A stretch of 64,000 nucleotides of DNA from Beta vulgaris subsp. vulgaris (Eukaryota; Streptophyta; Magnoliopsida; Caryophyllales; Amaranthaceae): assembly GCF_026745355.1 (NCBI RefSeq), contig NC_079209.1, positions 38,445,505 through 38,509,504 on the forward strand, given 5' to 3'. This document shows positions 36,355 through 48,300 of the stretch, one piece after another. Under the pieces are notes generated by a model. It was not told where the DNA came from. It saw only the letters and a program-made list of their open reading frames with translations, and did no database searches. A program made the position numbers and the translations under genes. Each line of letters starts with the position of its first letter. Within the stretch, counting starts at the first letter, position 1.

Positions 36355-36704
36355 GCTTGGTATGCCCCTGGTGCGCTTGCACAAGCTACTGGTGCGCCCG
36401 CACCATCGACCAATTCTGGAGCACAAAACAGACGACATTGGTGCGCCCGCACAAAGCATAAGGTGCGCCCGCACCTATGTCTGGTGCGCCCGCACCAACC
36501 ATGTGCGCCCGCACATTTTGACGAAGAATTCAGGCTGAGGCAGAAACTTAGGTGCGCCCGCACCTTACATGTGGTGCGCCCGCACCTGTCTCTTGTGCGC
36601 CCGCACCATCTGACGGGGGATTTCCACCTTGAGGCAGAAGACTCAGGTGCGCCCGCACCTGAGGTCTGGTGCGCCCGCACTTGAGCAAGGTGCGCCCGCA
36701 CCTT
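36355..36704. repeat. GGTGCG-CC-CGCACC array in the right LTR
   Basis: About 12 copies, collinear with the left LTR array but lacking two 22-bp units. Confidence 0.95.
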
Positions 36705-37911
36705 ACGATCCGGAATAGAAAATCGGTCATTAAACCCTCTTTTCTGGAGGAGTTTTGAGACTTACGTTTTATTCTAGTTTTCAGAGAATATTTTAGGGTT
36801 TTGTATTAGAGAGAAAACACTTGAGTTTTCATTGATAATTGAGATTAGTGATCATAGTTTGTGATTCGATTTACATTCAAGGTACTTTTCATTCAATTCA
36901 AAGTTTTAGTTTTTATTTCATTCTCTTGGTGTTTGTTTATGTTCTTATATTATTTAAGATTTTCATTCTCTTAGTTTATGAATTGCGATTTTCATTAGTT
37001 TAATCATTACTTAATCATGTTTAACCTTAGATTAGTCATAGATTTTATGTTTAATTGCTTAAACTCCATGATTAGTGAGTAGTTTCATATCTAGGGTTAG
37101 GGTGAAAGTATGAATTAGGTTTTTAATATGTTGTTGATGTGATTCTGATGCATGGAGAAGTTTATGCATTGATCTTGGTGTTTTGAGACCTTAGGATAGA
37201 TATTGATCACATTTATACTTTGGTATTTTGATTATAAATGTTCTTAAATCGGATTTTGAACTCTTTTATCATCCCCAAGAATCAACTTAATCTCTATACA
37301 AAGATATTGGATGGAAATTAAGGGGATCCTTCATTAGGGGTTTTCCAAACTTATTGAATCTCTTAATCAATTAACTAAAGACCATTCGAGAGAGGATTTA
37401 GTTGATAGATTAAGCGATTACTCTTGAGGGCCATTCGAGAGAGGACTCGAGTATTTTAGAGGAGAACTAAACCTTGCATAGTCGTCTTTGTTGCTTCACA
37501 ATCGCATTAACAATCATCATCCGTTCTTATTCATACTAGTAACCTTAACTCTAGTGTCTTTTATTTGATATTAAAACTCTTGATATTTGCTTGTTCTAGT
37601 TGATAGTTAGTCTTAATTGTTACCAAACATCTTTCAAACCCCCACATACCTTTCAATTACGTAGTCTAGACTAGATAAACTTTAACCAATCCCTGTTTCC
37701 CTATGGATCGACCCTTGACTTGCCCTTACTATTCCCTTAGTAATTGCTTGTTAGGATTATAAATATTGTTTGGAAAGCGGTTCTTAGTGTCTATCAGGAT
37801 TATAAATATTAGCAAGAATGAAACGAGATCTGACGGATAGTAAAACCAAGCAAAATCGGACGGTCAAGATTAGATGTTTTCAGTTTTCAGCCTAGGAGTG
37901 GTTTTCACAAG

Positions 37912-37916
<5 letters not shown>

Positions 37917-37963
<47 letters not shown>

Positions 37964-38184
37964 ATATATATATAATCGAGTTCATATGAGAATGCATACT
38001 TACATGAAAAATGAGAATGAATTTTACGTGATATAATTCTTATGAATAAGTGATGTAACTCCAAAAAGAAGAATATTAGAAAAAAATTAATATATATTAT
38101 ATATAATATATATATATATATATTAATATATATATATATATATTATATATATATATATATTATATATATATTATATATATATAT

Positions 38185-38217
<33 letters not shown>

Positions 38218-38278
38218 GCGCGTGCGTGCGTGCGCGTGCGTGCGTGCGCGTGCGTGCGTGCGTGCACGTCAGATAGAG
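37917..38278. repeat. TA microsatellites followed by an alternating TG/CG tract
   Basis: TA runs at about 37917-37972 and 38088-38204 are followed by about 65 bp of strictly alternating purine-pyrimidine TGTGCGCGTGCG-type sequence (38205-38270). The first TA run lies 120 bp beyond the LTR end. Confidence 0.95.
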
Positions 38279-40446
38279 TATATCCTAACATATACAGATG
38301 TGGTTATCTTTTTCTTCTTTTTTTGCTCATGCTCTAGCAACTATCCATTTTAATCATATCTAACCAGACCTGTTGTAACGTGTGGGCGCGTGTGCGTGTG
38401 TGTATTAATATATACACTAATAAACCTTGTTTATTTTGTCCTAAGTGTTACCGTTCAAATTGCTTTCACCGTTTACTTTTCAAATTCGACACTCTCAACC
38501 AAAATAATCTTACATGGTAGTTTTAACAATTAAAACATTGTCCAACTAAGATAAATCGTCATGTGTCATGCATTTCACTAATGCATTGGCCGAAAATTTT
38601 AATGACTCCTCTTATCATGCGAAATTCAATCAATTACAATCTTCAATTATGTCCAAGTTGATCACCTAAATCTCAATCATTCCTAACTTACAAGACGTGA
38701 TTTTAGGGATTGATTCAATCAATCTCTAATATGAATTTCGAATTTTTCAATAGAGTTATTCGACTAATGCACCGAATCACTAACAATACCATAATCATAT
38801 TTGCATTGTACTACAAAATCAAAATTCATAAATCCTAAACACCATTCTATACATCTGGCCATCTAAAATTTATTTCAAAGATATGGTTCGTTTGACATTC
38901 ATTTTCTTACTGGTAAATTGTGATCTTTTGGATGACAATGTGACAGCACTTCATTAGAGCGTACAACAACATCTTTAGAAAGAAAATGCATTATTCTTTT
39001 GGATATATTAACAATTTTTGGTATAAATGGGTGTGATTTCATCCAATGAAAGTATATCAATACTCTATGGATTGTTTACTTAATTTCTCTCATTATTATT
39101 CTTCGTGGCATTATTCCTCTCAACTAATCATCTTTGCTAAATCATTTTCTTTTGCCGAATTTCTACTTTATTTTATAGAACTTGACTTCTTTTTGTTTAA
39201 ATTTATTCGAAGAAGCGTGGAACTTAAATTACCATTTTTATTCTATACTAAATATATGAGTTATGACTTGAAGCACAAAAATAACTAAGTTAATTGTTAC
39301 CTATCACATGTTCAAGGAGTGATGGAATCACCACAAGAGGGAGGGAACATTCAAAAAAAATTTATCGTAAAGGTATGTTATCATACCAATGTTCCATTCC
39401 GCTCATATTAAATGTTACAAAATTTGCAAGGATATCACGATGGATGAAGATTTGAATTCAGATAATTGGTATATACTGGAGTATGTTTCTTCTACAATCA
39501 AGAATTCTAGAACTTATATTGATTTAGAATATATATCACTACACTTTACCGAGCTCATAAATTATGTCGAAATTCATTTGAAGAAATCAACATGAATGAG
39601 GGAGATTATGTTATACCACCTAAAAAAAGAGTTTTATTGAGTTATTTAGCTAACGATTGGTATTAGTTTTCTTAAATATTATTGTATTACCTTTAATTAC
39701 GCAATATTGGTGATTTATGTCATTCAAATTATTTTTTGTTTTAGTGTGAAATTCCAATTTTGTCATTTTATTTCTCTATTTTTTTAGTATTAACTTGGAT
39801 GGCCAATTTGTTATTATATATATCTTTTTATATATATTTTTTTTTCACATATTATTGTTTATATAAAAGGTCAACTATGAAAGTTATAATACCAAGCCAA
39901 TTAAATGCATTGGTAGTAATATACTAAAATCGGTTAAATGCTTTGACATATTTGCGTGATAGTACATAAATTATTATAATAGACGGTCTAATTTTAATAT
40001 AAAATTAGATAACTCAAGCCTACATTCTCCTAACAAGCCCACTCCATTTCTCTCTAACCTAACGCTATTTTTAGGTATCTTGCACCTTTCTAGTTGTCCA
40101 TTCTTTTCTCCTTCCTTTGTTTCCCTTTGAATATCGAATTACAACAAACAATTTTTTAAAATAGTCTGACAGTCTTACGGAATGGATTAAACTCTCACTA
40201 AAGGGATTGAAACAGTCACTAAATGAATTAAAGAATGTTATTACTGAATAGATTAAGTTGGTCACTAAATAGATTAAAATAGTCATTATATTAAAAAAGA
40301 TGATCCATTCTCTTCTTGATATTGGGCTTGGGCCGCACCTCCTTTACATTAAAAGTAGACGGTCTCTTACAAGACCAATTGTAAAAAGATTAACAGAAAA
40401 TATATAGTGAGTCTACATTTATATAAAACTCACAATAAAACATACA
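38279..40446. other. AT-rich spacer, no gene recognised
   Basis: Short open frames exist (for example 39046-39288 and 39389-39595) but have no features I recognise and lie in AT-rich sequence. A second short GTGTGGGCGCGTGTGCGTGTGT tract occurs near 38380. No repeat family is identified. Confidence 0.4.
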
Positions 40447-42033
40447 CAAATTCTTATATGCGGCCTGCAACACGGGAAGTTACAGGTGTGGCCGCGCGCG
40501 CGACACGCTGTCAGTCCGTCAGCTCATTTTCAAATGGTCATATCTCACTCGTTTCTCATCTGAATCGAGCTTTTGACCAGACATTGGAAAGCTATCGAAC
40601 CAATTTTTCATCTCCAACTTGAATCTTCCCAAAATATTAAATGTGATGTGAGATACAACCTTTTGAAGTTGACCCTTGTGCACAAACACTTATAAACAAA
40701 TGGAATTACTCTTATGAACAGATGGAGTTACTCTTGTGACCAAATGGAGTTACTTTTATGACCAAATGGAGTTACTTGTATGAGTATGTGATTACTTTTA
40801 ATAATAAAAGGGTGTCACTCATGTAAAGAAATGTGGTTACTCTTATAAGCAAATGCAATTAATTTTGTGAACCTTTTGGGTTACTCGTATGATTAAAAGA
40901 GGTTACTCATATGATTTATTGAAGCTACTTGTATAAATGAACGAGGTTACTAGTATGGATTAATTGGGTTATTCATAAGATTAAATGAGATTACTCATAG
41001 ATTAAATAGCATTACTAGTATGAATTAATTGGGTTACTCATATAATAAAATTAGGTTACTTTTGTGAACAATTGGGGTTACTTGATCAAATAGGGTCATC
41101 ATATGATTAAATAAGGTTAATATTGTGAACTAATGAGGTTACTCGTATGAAAAAAAACGAATTTACTTTTGTGAACAAATGAAGTTACTCATTTGGACAA
41201 ATGAAGTTACTAATCAGCTTATTTTTATGAATGAATTAGGTTACTCTTATAAGCAAATGTATTTACGTTTGTGAACCTTTAAGGTTACTCGTATGATTAA
41301 ATGAGGTTACTCGTATGATTTATTGAAGTTACTTGTATAAATAAATGAGGTTACTAGTATGAATTAATTGGGTTACTCATAAGATTAAATGAGATTACTC
41401 ATATAGATTAAATGACGTTACTAGTATCAATTAGTTGGATTACTCATATGATAAAAATGAGGTTACTTTTGTAAACGATTGTAAGGAAGATGGATGAGTG
41501 ACCCCATTTCATTATCTGAGTACCCCCGTTTTTATCATATGATTAACTCAATTAATTCATACTGGTAATGTCATTTAATCTATGAGTAACTTCATTTAAT
41601 CTTATGAGTAACACAATCAATTCATATTAGTAACTTCATTTATTTCTACAAGTAACTTCAATAAATCATACGAGTAACCTCATTTAATCATACGAGCAAC
41701 CCAAAAGTTCAAAAAAGTAACTGCATTTGCTTATAAGAGTAATCACATGTCAAATAACTTCATCTGTTCATAAGAGTAACTCCATTTGTTTATAAGTGTT
41801 TGTGCATAAGGGTCAACTTTAAAAGGTCATATCTCACAACACACTTAATATTATGGGAAGTTTCAAGTTGGGAACGAAAAATTGGCTCGATAGCTTTCCA
41901 ACGCATGATCAAAAGCTCGATTCCGATGAAAAACAAATGAGATATAACCATTTGAAAATGAATTGACGAGCTAACAGCGTGTCGCACGTTACCACATTGT
42001 AATTTCACGTGTGGCCGGCCACACGCAAGATGC
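40447..42033. mobile_element. Foldback-type element with long inverted arms
   Basis: The left arm (about 40447-41480) reads from CACGGGAAGTTACAG and CGACACGCTGT inwards. The right arm (about 41480-42033) is its reverse complement along its whole length: CACGTGAAATTACAA, CGACACGCTGT, TTTTCAAATGGT, then GGTTACTCATATGAT-like repeats. The left arm is longer because the GTTACTC block is duplicated within it (about 41100-41460). No protein is encoded. Large nearly touching inverted arms made of short internal repeats are the hallmark of foldback or long-TIR MULE-like elements. Outer ends are approximate and no target duplication could be fixed. Confidence 0.8.
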
Positions 42034-42394
42034 GCTGTAAACATATCGGATCCATTTAAGTTTTTTAATAATTACTTCCAGTGCAAACATATTCTGACTA
42101 GCTTGCCATGCATAAAAGGAAAGGAAATCAATACCCAACCTCCAAACAAGATTCAAAGCTAAAAGTTACGAAAAGGGCAAAAGAAAAGAAATGGAAACTT
42201 CAAGCTATTTTAAAAGGTCAACTTATCAATCCATCTCCAAACTGGAGATCACAATCATAATTATTTAATCTATAATGACATTATGTACAAAATGCACAAA
42301 AGTGTTATAACTTTTCAGGTTCTGGTCAGCTAGAAATCCAAATAACATATAATATGAATCAAAATCGAAGTAAAGAAGAGATGTTGATCCTGCC

Positions 42395-45300
42395 CTAATT
42401 CAAAGTAGAAATCTCTTCTCTAACTTCACTATCTCTGTAAAGATGCCACTTTTTGTACCTTTCATGTTGGAACAAAACAGGTCTTAGCCGTGGAGCAGTT
42501 TTGCAATCTCGACAGCAGCACCCTCTCAATTCTCCCACACAGTCTCTGCAGCATCTGAGACGTAAACAAACAGCTATTGATAGATATTTTTCACAATGTC
42601 TAGTAAATAATATTTCCACAATCCCTGGATAAAAGTTGCATTTGATTAGAGAGTTGAAATATTTAACTAGAATAATACAAACTTTAGCCAGTTCTCCTAA
42701 CATAATATTACAGCCTTGAATTATTTTTCAATAATACGAACTTTATTACCTACGTTTCCTAGAGTTGGTCAAACCAGATTCAAATTGATAAACACGTAAA
42801 CCTGGAGTCTGGACATGTATCATATAACATTTTGTGGTTTTTTATTTAATTTCAAAAAAGGAACTTTTTTCTTTTCACTTCCTCCTTCCCCTCCACCACA
42901 CACAACCACCACAAAAAACTTTAGCCGGTTTTAGGTGGCTTGGCGAGGGTGTGGGTGGTGCCGCCGGATTTGGGAGGCTGGGTGGCATGTGAGTTGGGAT
43001 CTCCGCCGCATATTTTTGGGTTACCCTGTTTTGCCTGTTCTGAGGGTAGGGGAAAGGGAGGGGGTTTTGCGCATGGGGGAAAGGGAGGGGGTTTTGCGCA
43101 TGGGGGAAAGGGAGGAGGTGGTTTTCCTGGGTGGGGTTTAGAGTCTGGTGGATTTCGGGAATAGAGGCGGGAAGGGGATGGTTTCCAAGGGGGTGGGACG
43201 GGGAGAGAGGAGGGGGGGGGGTTCTAGCGGGTAGGGGTGGGGATGAGGGAGAAACGGAAACTTTTTTTTACCTGTTTTTACAAGTAACAAGGCATTTCGA
43301 CCTACTCGAGGAAATGTAGGTATAAAGTTTGTATTATTAAAAAATTATCCGAAGCTTGCAGTATTGAAATATGAGTTGAACATACCCAATTTACCATAAC
43401 TATCCTTGACGTATTTACTTTACATTTTATCATATTAATGTGCCATGAAGTACAGCAGAAGATAATGGAGTTAATAGTTGGCAGCCACAACATCACAGCA
43501 GCGCGGGGGGGTTGTGGTTATGAAGGCTATACAATATCATAGTGGTTATGAAAGAGTGGACTGTATAAAGAGATCAGTGTTTCAAGGAGGTTGAAGGAGC
43601 AATAATGTTAAGCGTATGGATTTGCTATCCCACAATATCTTTAGATGTGATTTACTTATAAAGCCATAACTTGATAAGGTTGCAGATTAAGGTGCAACAC
43701 ATGAACAAAGAGGTCAGAGCGCATTTTATCCTAAAACTATGTGCCTAAAACAAATGTAAACCCCACTGGGGGTCAGAGGGAGTAGATATTATACTCTAGC
43801 ATGTGTGAGGTACTGCTAATGATGTAAACTTAGAAAATGCAAAAAAAATAAGGGGTAAGAGGGGGAACAAGTGTAGACAAAAATGGAACCATGACACAAA
43901 GGAGATTATAAAGGGGGGAAAAAAATAAGCAAGCAGCAACTTTATTCGTACTAATTTTCAATTATAACCAAAAATGTTAAACCAGGTGAATCTTAGATGT
44001 TTAAGCAAATAAGCCGTAAAGGAGGACTTACAAGTACAAGAGGTTGCAGTCGAGATTTGCACAGTTCCGATGCCGTAATTCATGAACTTGGGAACCACAT
44101 ATGTAACATTTAGCAAACTTGTTATTCGCCAGAGCTTCCTGACTTCTGCTTGTGGTGGCGGCTCCAGGTTTGAAAGTAGACGGAGGGAGAGAGAGACGTG
44201 AGTCAAATACAAATAAATTACCTATCCATTTATCAGGACCTTCCTTCTGGAGATAATTTGAAACACCACCCTTTAACGTGTAGAGATTCTTGAAACCCTT
44301 TTGTCTGTTAAAAAAAAAGTTCTACATGATTCATGATGTGAGACCTTAAAGATGAAAACAAAGTAAAACTTCTTGACATTCCAACTGCCACTGAACTTCA
44401 ATAATGTATGCGGGTAAGAAATGGAGAAGGGAACAACCTGAGGATGGTAGAATATACGTCACAGCGAATTCCTCCAGTACAATACATCAAAATATGTGTT
44501 TTTTCTTTATCGATGTTCACTAAAGGATCTAAATCAGTAACCTGGATCAGAAAACACGAGAAACCACATAATCATATACTATGAGTCCATGAACAAAAAC
44601 TACTCACGACATTTTAAAGAAAAATGATATCAGTACAATGTTCATGAGAACCATATGAAACTTCATTCATAGAAACTGTTTATACATAATAATGTTTGTA
44701 CATTTGGACATCCCTAGACTCTGCTCTTGGTGAGAGTAGGAGCCAAACTAGGTGGTGGTGGTGGTGATTGTCTTTGTCAATTTGTGGTGCATTTAAGAGG
44801 CATTGACAATCCTTTTCCTATCTGACATTGATGTCTGATCAAAATGCATAACCTCACCAAGGACTTTTCAGGCCTAAGGAAGCCCAAATAAAAATGCTAT
44901 GCACTATACAACATACCATTCTATGACCTCTCAATGTTAAATTTGGGAAGAAGAGTAAGATAGGGATGAGTTCATGATTTTTAGGGGTTATTTCTCAAAT
45001 TCAAAGCAAAGGAAGTTTCCCTAAAACCCCCTAGTATATACCAATGCAGGAAATTCTTGACACAATATCTGTAGACAACAAACCACAAGATAATACTACC
45101 TCCACCCCACAAAGAACGCAACACTTGCATATGGCACCGAGATTTAGGAGGGAGTTGATTCTGGGGTATTTTGTTAAAATTTACGTTAAAATAAGGAGAG
45201 AGAAGTTGTTTAGTGCAAGTGGTCCAATGTGTAGTTATATCTTTTTTGCATAAATAAAAGTGTTCTATCAAATGAAGAACCACTAGAAAAGGCATTAATT

Positions 45301-48300
45301 TTGAAGCGGAGTAAGTATCCCACAATGCTTCAAGTCTAAACACCACTGCATTAAAAATCCAACTTCTTTAGTGCCGGTATCTTTCACACATTCAAGTACT
45401 TGCACAACATAGATGAGAAGGATATACAAACCATTTGTATTGTTGCACACAAGAAGAAGCACCTGACACTTCACACAACAAGCTCTATTAACATTTACCA
45501 CTGATTTCACAGGCCTGAATGTCCACATCGATTTGAGATGTCAAAAACATTATAATTAAATGAGGTATGGAAAGGTCAATGAAGAGTTGGGGGATCAATA
45601 GGAAGATAGATGTCAAAAGACAATAGAAATAAAAGAATTAAGGAGTATTTAACTAGAATAATAACCAACCTTGGCCGGTCCCAATTCAAACAACCTTTGG
45701 ATTATTATTTAATATTTCAAACTTTATTGCAAAATCCCTAGAGTAAGACAAAAGCGGATGCAACCTGATAAACAGGTTAACCGGGACACGTGTTGTTATA
45801 TTTTTGGTTGGTTTTTTAATTTTTATTTAAATTTCAAAAAACAAATGAAAAACTTTTTTCTTTTTTCTCTTTTTCTTTTTCCTCTCAGCCTGCTTCCCCT
45901 TAGCTAATCCTCTTTCTACAGTGAACTGAATGAAGGTTTCACACGAGAGCAAGCTGAAGATATTACTCCTATGCGTACTTAGATCATCATCCGCACTACT
46001 CGCACTCAGAATGTTCTCGGTGATTCTTCATTTTCTCTCTCCTATGATTTGACTTGATCTATATTATGTGTCTTTTGTGGCTGTAATTTGTGGCTTTTTG
46101 GTTGTAATTTGTGTTTTTTTTATGTAATTTGTGTTTTTTTGGTTGTCATTGGTGTTTTTATTGGTGTGGTTTGAACTGAGTAGGTGAGAAAGGAAGGAGA
46201 CTTAGGGAGCCGTCTTAGATTGTGGGGAGTGATTTCGGTGGTGGTGGTGGGGTTCAGGGGTGGTACTTGTGGTGGTCGTGGCTTGGGATTGTAGTTCAGG
46301 TGGATGGGGGTGGGAGAGGAGGGAGAAAGAACAAAGTTAATTTTGTAATTTTTGTTTTGAAAAAAAAAATTCACCAGTCGCACAAGTTGCAGGTCATATT
46401 AACCTACTCTAGGAATTTTGTTATAAAGTTTGAAATATTAAGTAATAACGCAAAGGTTGCATATATAATTTTGGGAGAACCGATCAAAGTTTGTATTATT
46501 CTAGTTAAATACTCCAAATATTAAATAAACAGACTCTTCTTCTATTACTAGAAACTACAGATAACCCATGACCATGCACAATCCCAACTCCAAATTGAAT
46601 CTCTAGCTTTTAAGCTTTTTTAAAAACAATAAGAATGGCTCTTTTTTACGGACCAAAACATGCATGAAATAAGAACAAATTTAACTAGCAAATTTAAATA
46701 CATACAGCTTGCTGGGAAACAAAATAAATCAACTAATAGATTTTTAAATGTCTCACGGAGCTTTTAGAAAGCTAATGGGGAGATAAATGAATATATCATA
46801 TGATTTCATCACAGTTCTCTAAGAGGGCAAAATACTATGCCCATTTACGCCCATATATAAACCAAAAAGAGGAAATTTTGAGTTCCAAGTAAATTTCCTT
46901 ACATTATTCAATGAGACATGTTTATTGCATGCACATAATTTGATTAATTGCATAAAAAGATAAAGGATTTTTTGGTTAAAACACCCTTATGTTTGGTCAT
47001 TTTTAAAACAATCCCCCTTTTGTTTTTTCTTTTGAAATGAACCCCCAAACGTTTTACAAAAATTTTGGTTGCACCCCCAAAACCTAACTTCCGTCAAATC
47101 CAGACGTTTGTGGGGACCACCTATGCTATTATATAACAACCACTTCATCCCCAAATCAGGATATTCCCTCTCTCACAACGGTCATTTTCCGACACCCCCA
47201 AAGTGAAGTTGCTAATCCAAAATTTCGAACGGAAAATTGCAATTTCACTCTCAATTGACAATTCCTGACATCCTTCAAATCAAATAAGTGTTACATTCAT
47301 TTCTAAGCATTAAATTTTGGGTAATTTTGCAATTTTAGGGTTTATTTGCTTATTTTAATTTAGGTTAATTGTTCAATTAGGGTTATGGCAACCAAATGCA
47401 ATTGTCGAATTCCTGCTAAGATTTTGAGGTCATGGATGCATGACAATCCTGGGAGGAGTCTCTATGCCTACAAATTCTCAAATGTTCATACCAAGAGAAG
47501 GGTGTGGATTCTTTGGATGGGTTGACAAGAATTAGGAGGAGTAGCAGAAGTTGGTCATTAATGAATTGGTGCTGGAGAAGAGGTTGTTGACACATGAAGT
47601 AACGTTTTTAAATAGTGAAATTGCAAAGATTCAAGACACTAAGCCAAAGGTGGAAGATTTGGTGGTGTTGAACAAAAAATCAGGAGCATCAGAAAGGCAA
47701 AATGCACCAGTTTCCATGATGACGAGAGAGAGAGTGTTGGATGAGAGAGACTGAAAGAAAAGATGAAAAGGTGTAGATGATGACAAGAGAGAGATGCTGA
47801 ATTTCTGATTGAAGCAAGTGAGAGAGATGAAATCATAAATGAAGGAATTGAATGAGAGAGATGAAGAGGTTAGTTGAAGGGTTTTATTACCAAGGATACA
47901 AATGGCATTTCATGCAATATTTAGGAGGGAAAATGGAAAAAAGGGCCCCACAAACGTCTGGATTTGACGGAAGTTAGGTTTTGGGGGTGCAACCAAAATT
48001 TTTATAAAACGTTTGGGGGTTCATTTTAAAAAAAAAACAAAAGGGGGATTGTTTTAAAAATCACCAAACGTAAGGGTGTTTTAACCAAAAAATCCAAAGA
48101 TAAATACATTAAAGGTTGTTTTTTATCACATAAGATCTAACTTTGATGATAACTTCAACAAATCACAAGATTAATGGGTTCCTACGTTGGTTGTTTAAAT
48201 TATCTTATTAGGTGTGATTTAACTATTCTAAGGTCTGATTTCGAAAATAATAATGGTGATCAATATGCAATTGCAATTGCAATTAAAAAGCATAAATATC

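Larger units (their letters stand above)
29505..37796 (+). mobile_element. Non-autonomous LTR retrotransposon with gag-like gene only
   Basis: Direct LTRs of 1773 and 1737 bp flank a 4.8-kb interior. A polypurine tract (GCTTGGGGGAG) precedes the right LTR. The interior holds a leader with inverted-repeat arrays, a decayed Athila-ORF1/gag-like gene (32956 to about 34430) and about 1.6 kb of non-coding sequence. No protease, reverse transcriptase or integrase is seen, so replication would depend on another element. The flanking pentamers (TCATA and GGATT) do not match; the right flank repeats a piece of LTR (AGGATTATAAATATT), suggesting rearrangement at that edge. Similarity to Athila-type elements is inferred from the gag-like gene and multiple GCTTGGGGGA tracts. 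Confidence 0.88.
36060..37796 (+). repeat. Right LTR (about 1.74 kb)
   Basis: Begins TGATAAGTGCG straight after the PPT and ends GTGTCTATCA. It carries two fewer array units than the left LTR but keeps TATTAGAGAGAAAACACTTG, which the left one lacks. Confidence 0.95.

Noticed and set aside
38279..40446. Small frames at 39046 and 39389 as genes
   Set aside because: AT-rich, short, with no recognised features or splice-supported extension.
42935..43319. Gly-rich open frames on the plus strand
   Set aside because: They come from G-rich tandem repeats inside an intronic TIR element; no start context or conserved domain.
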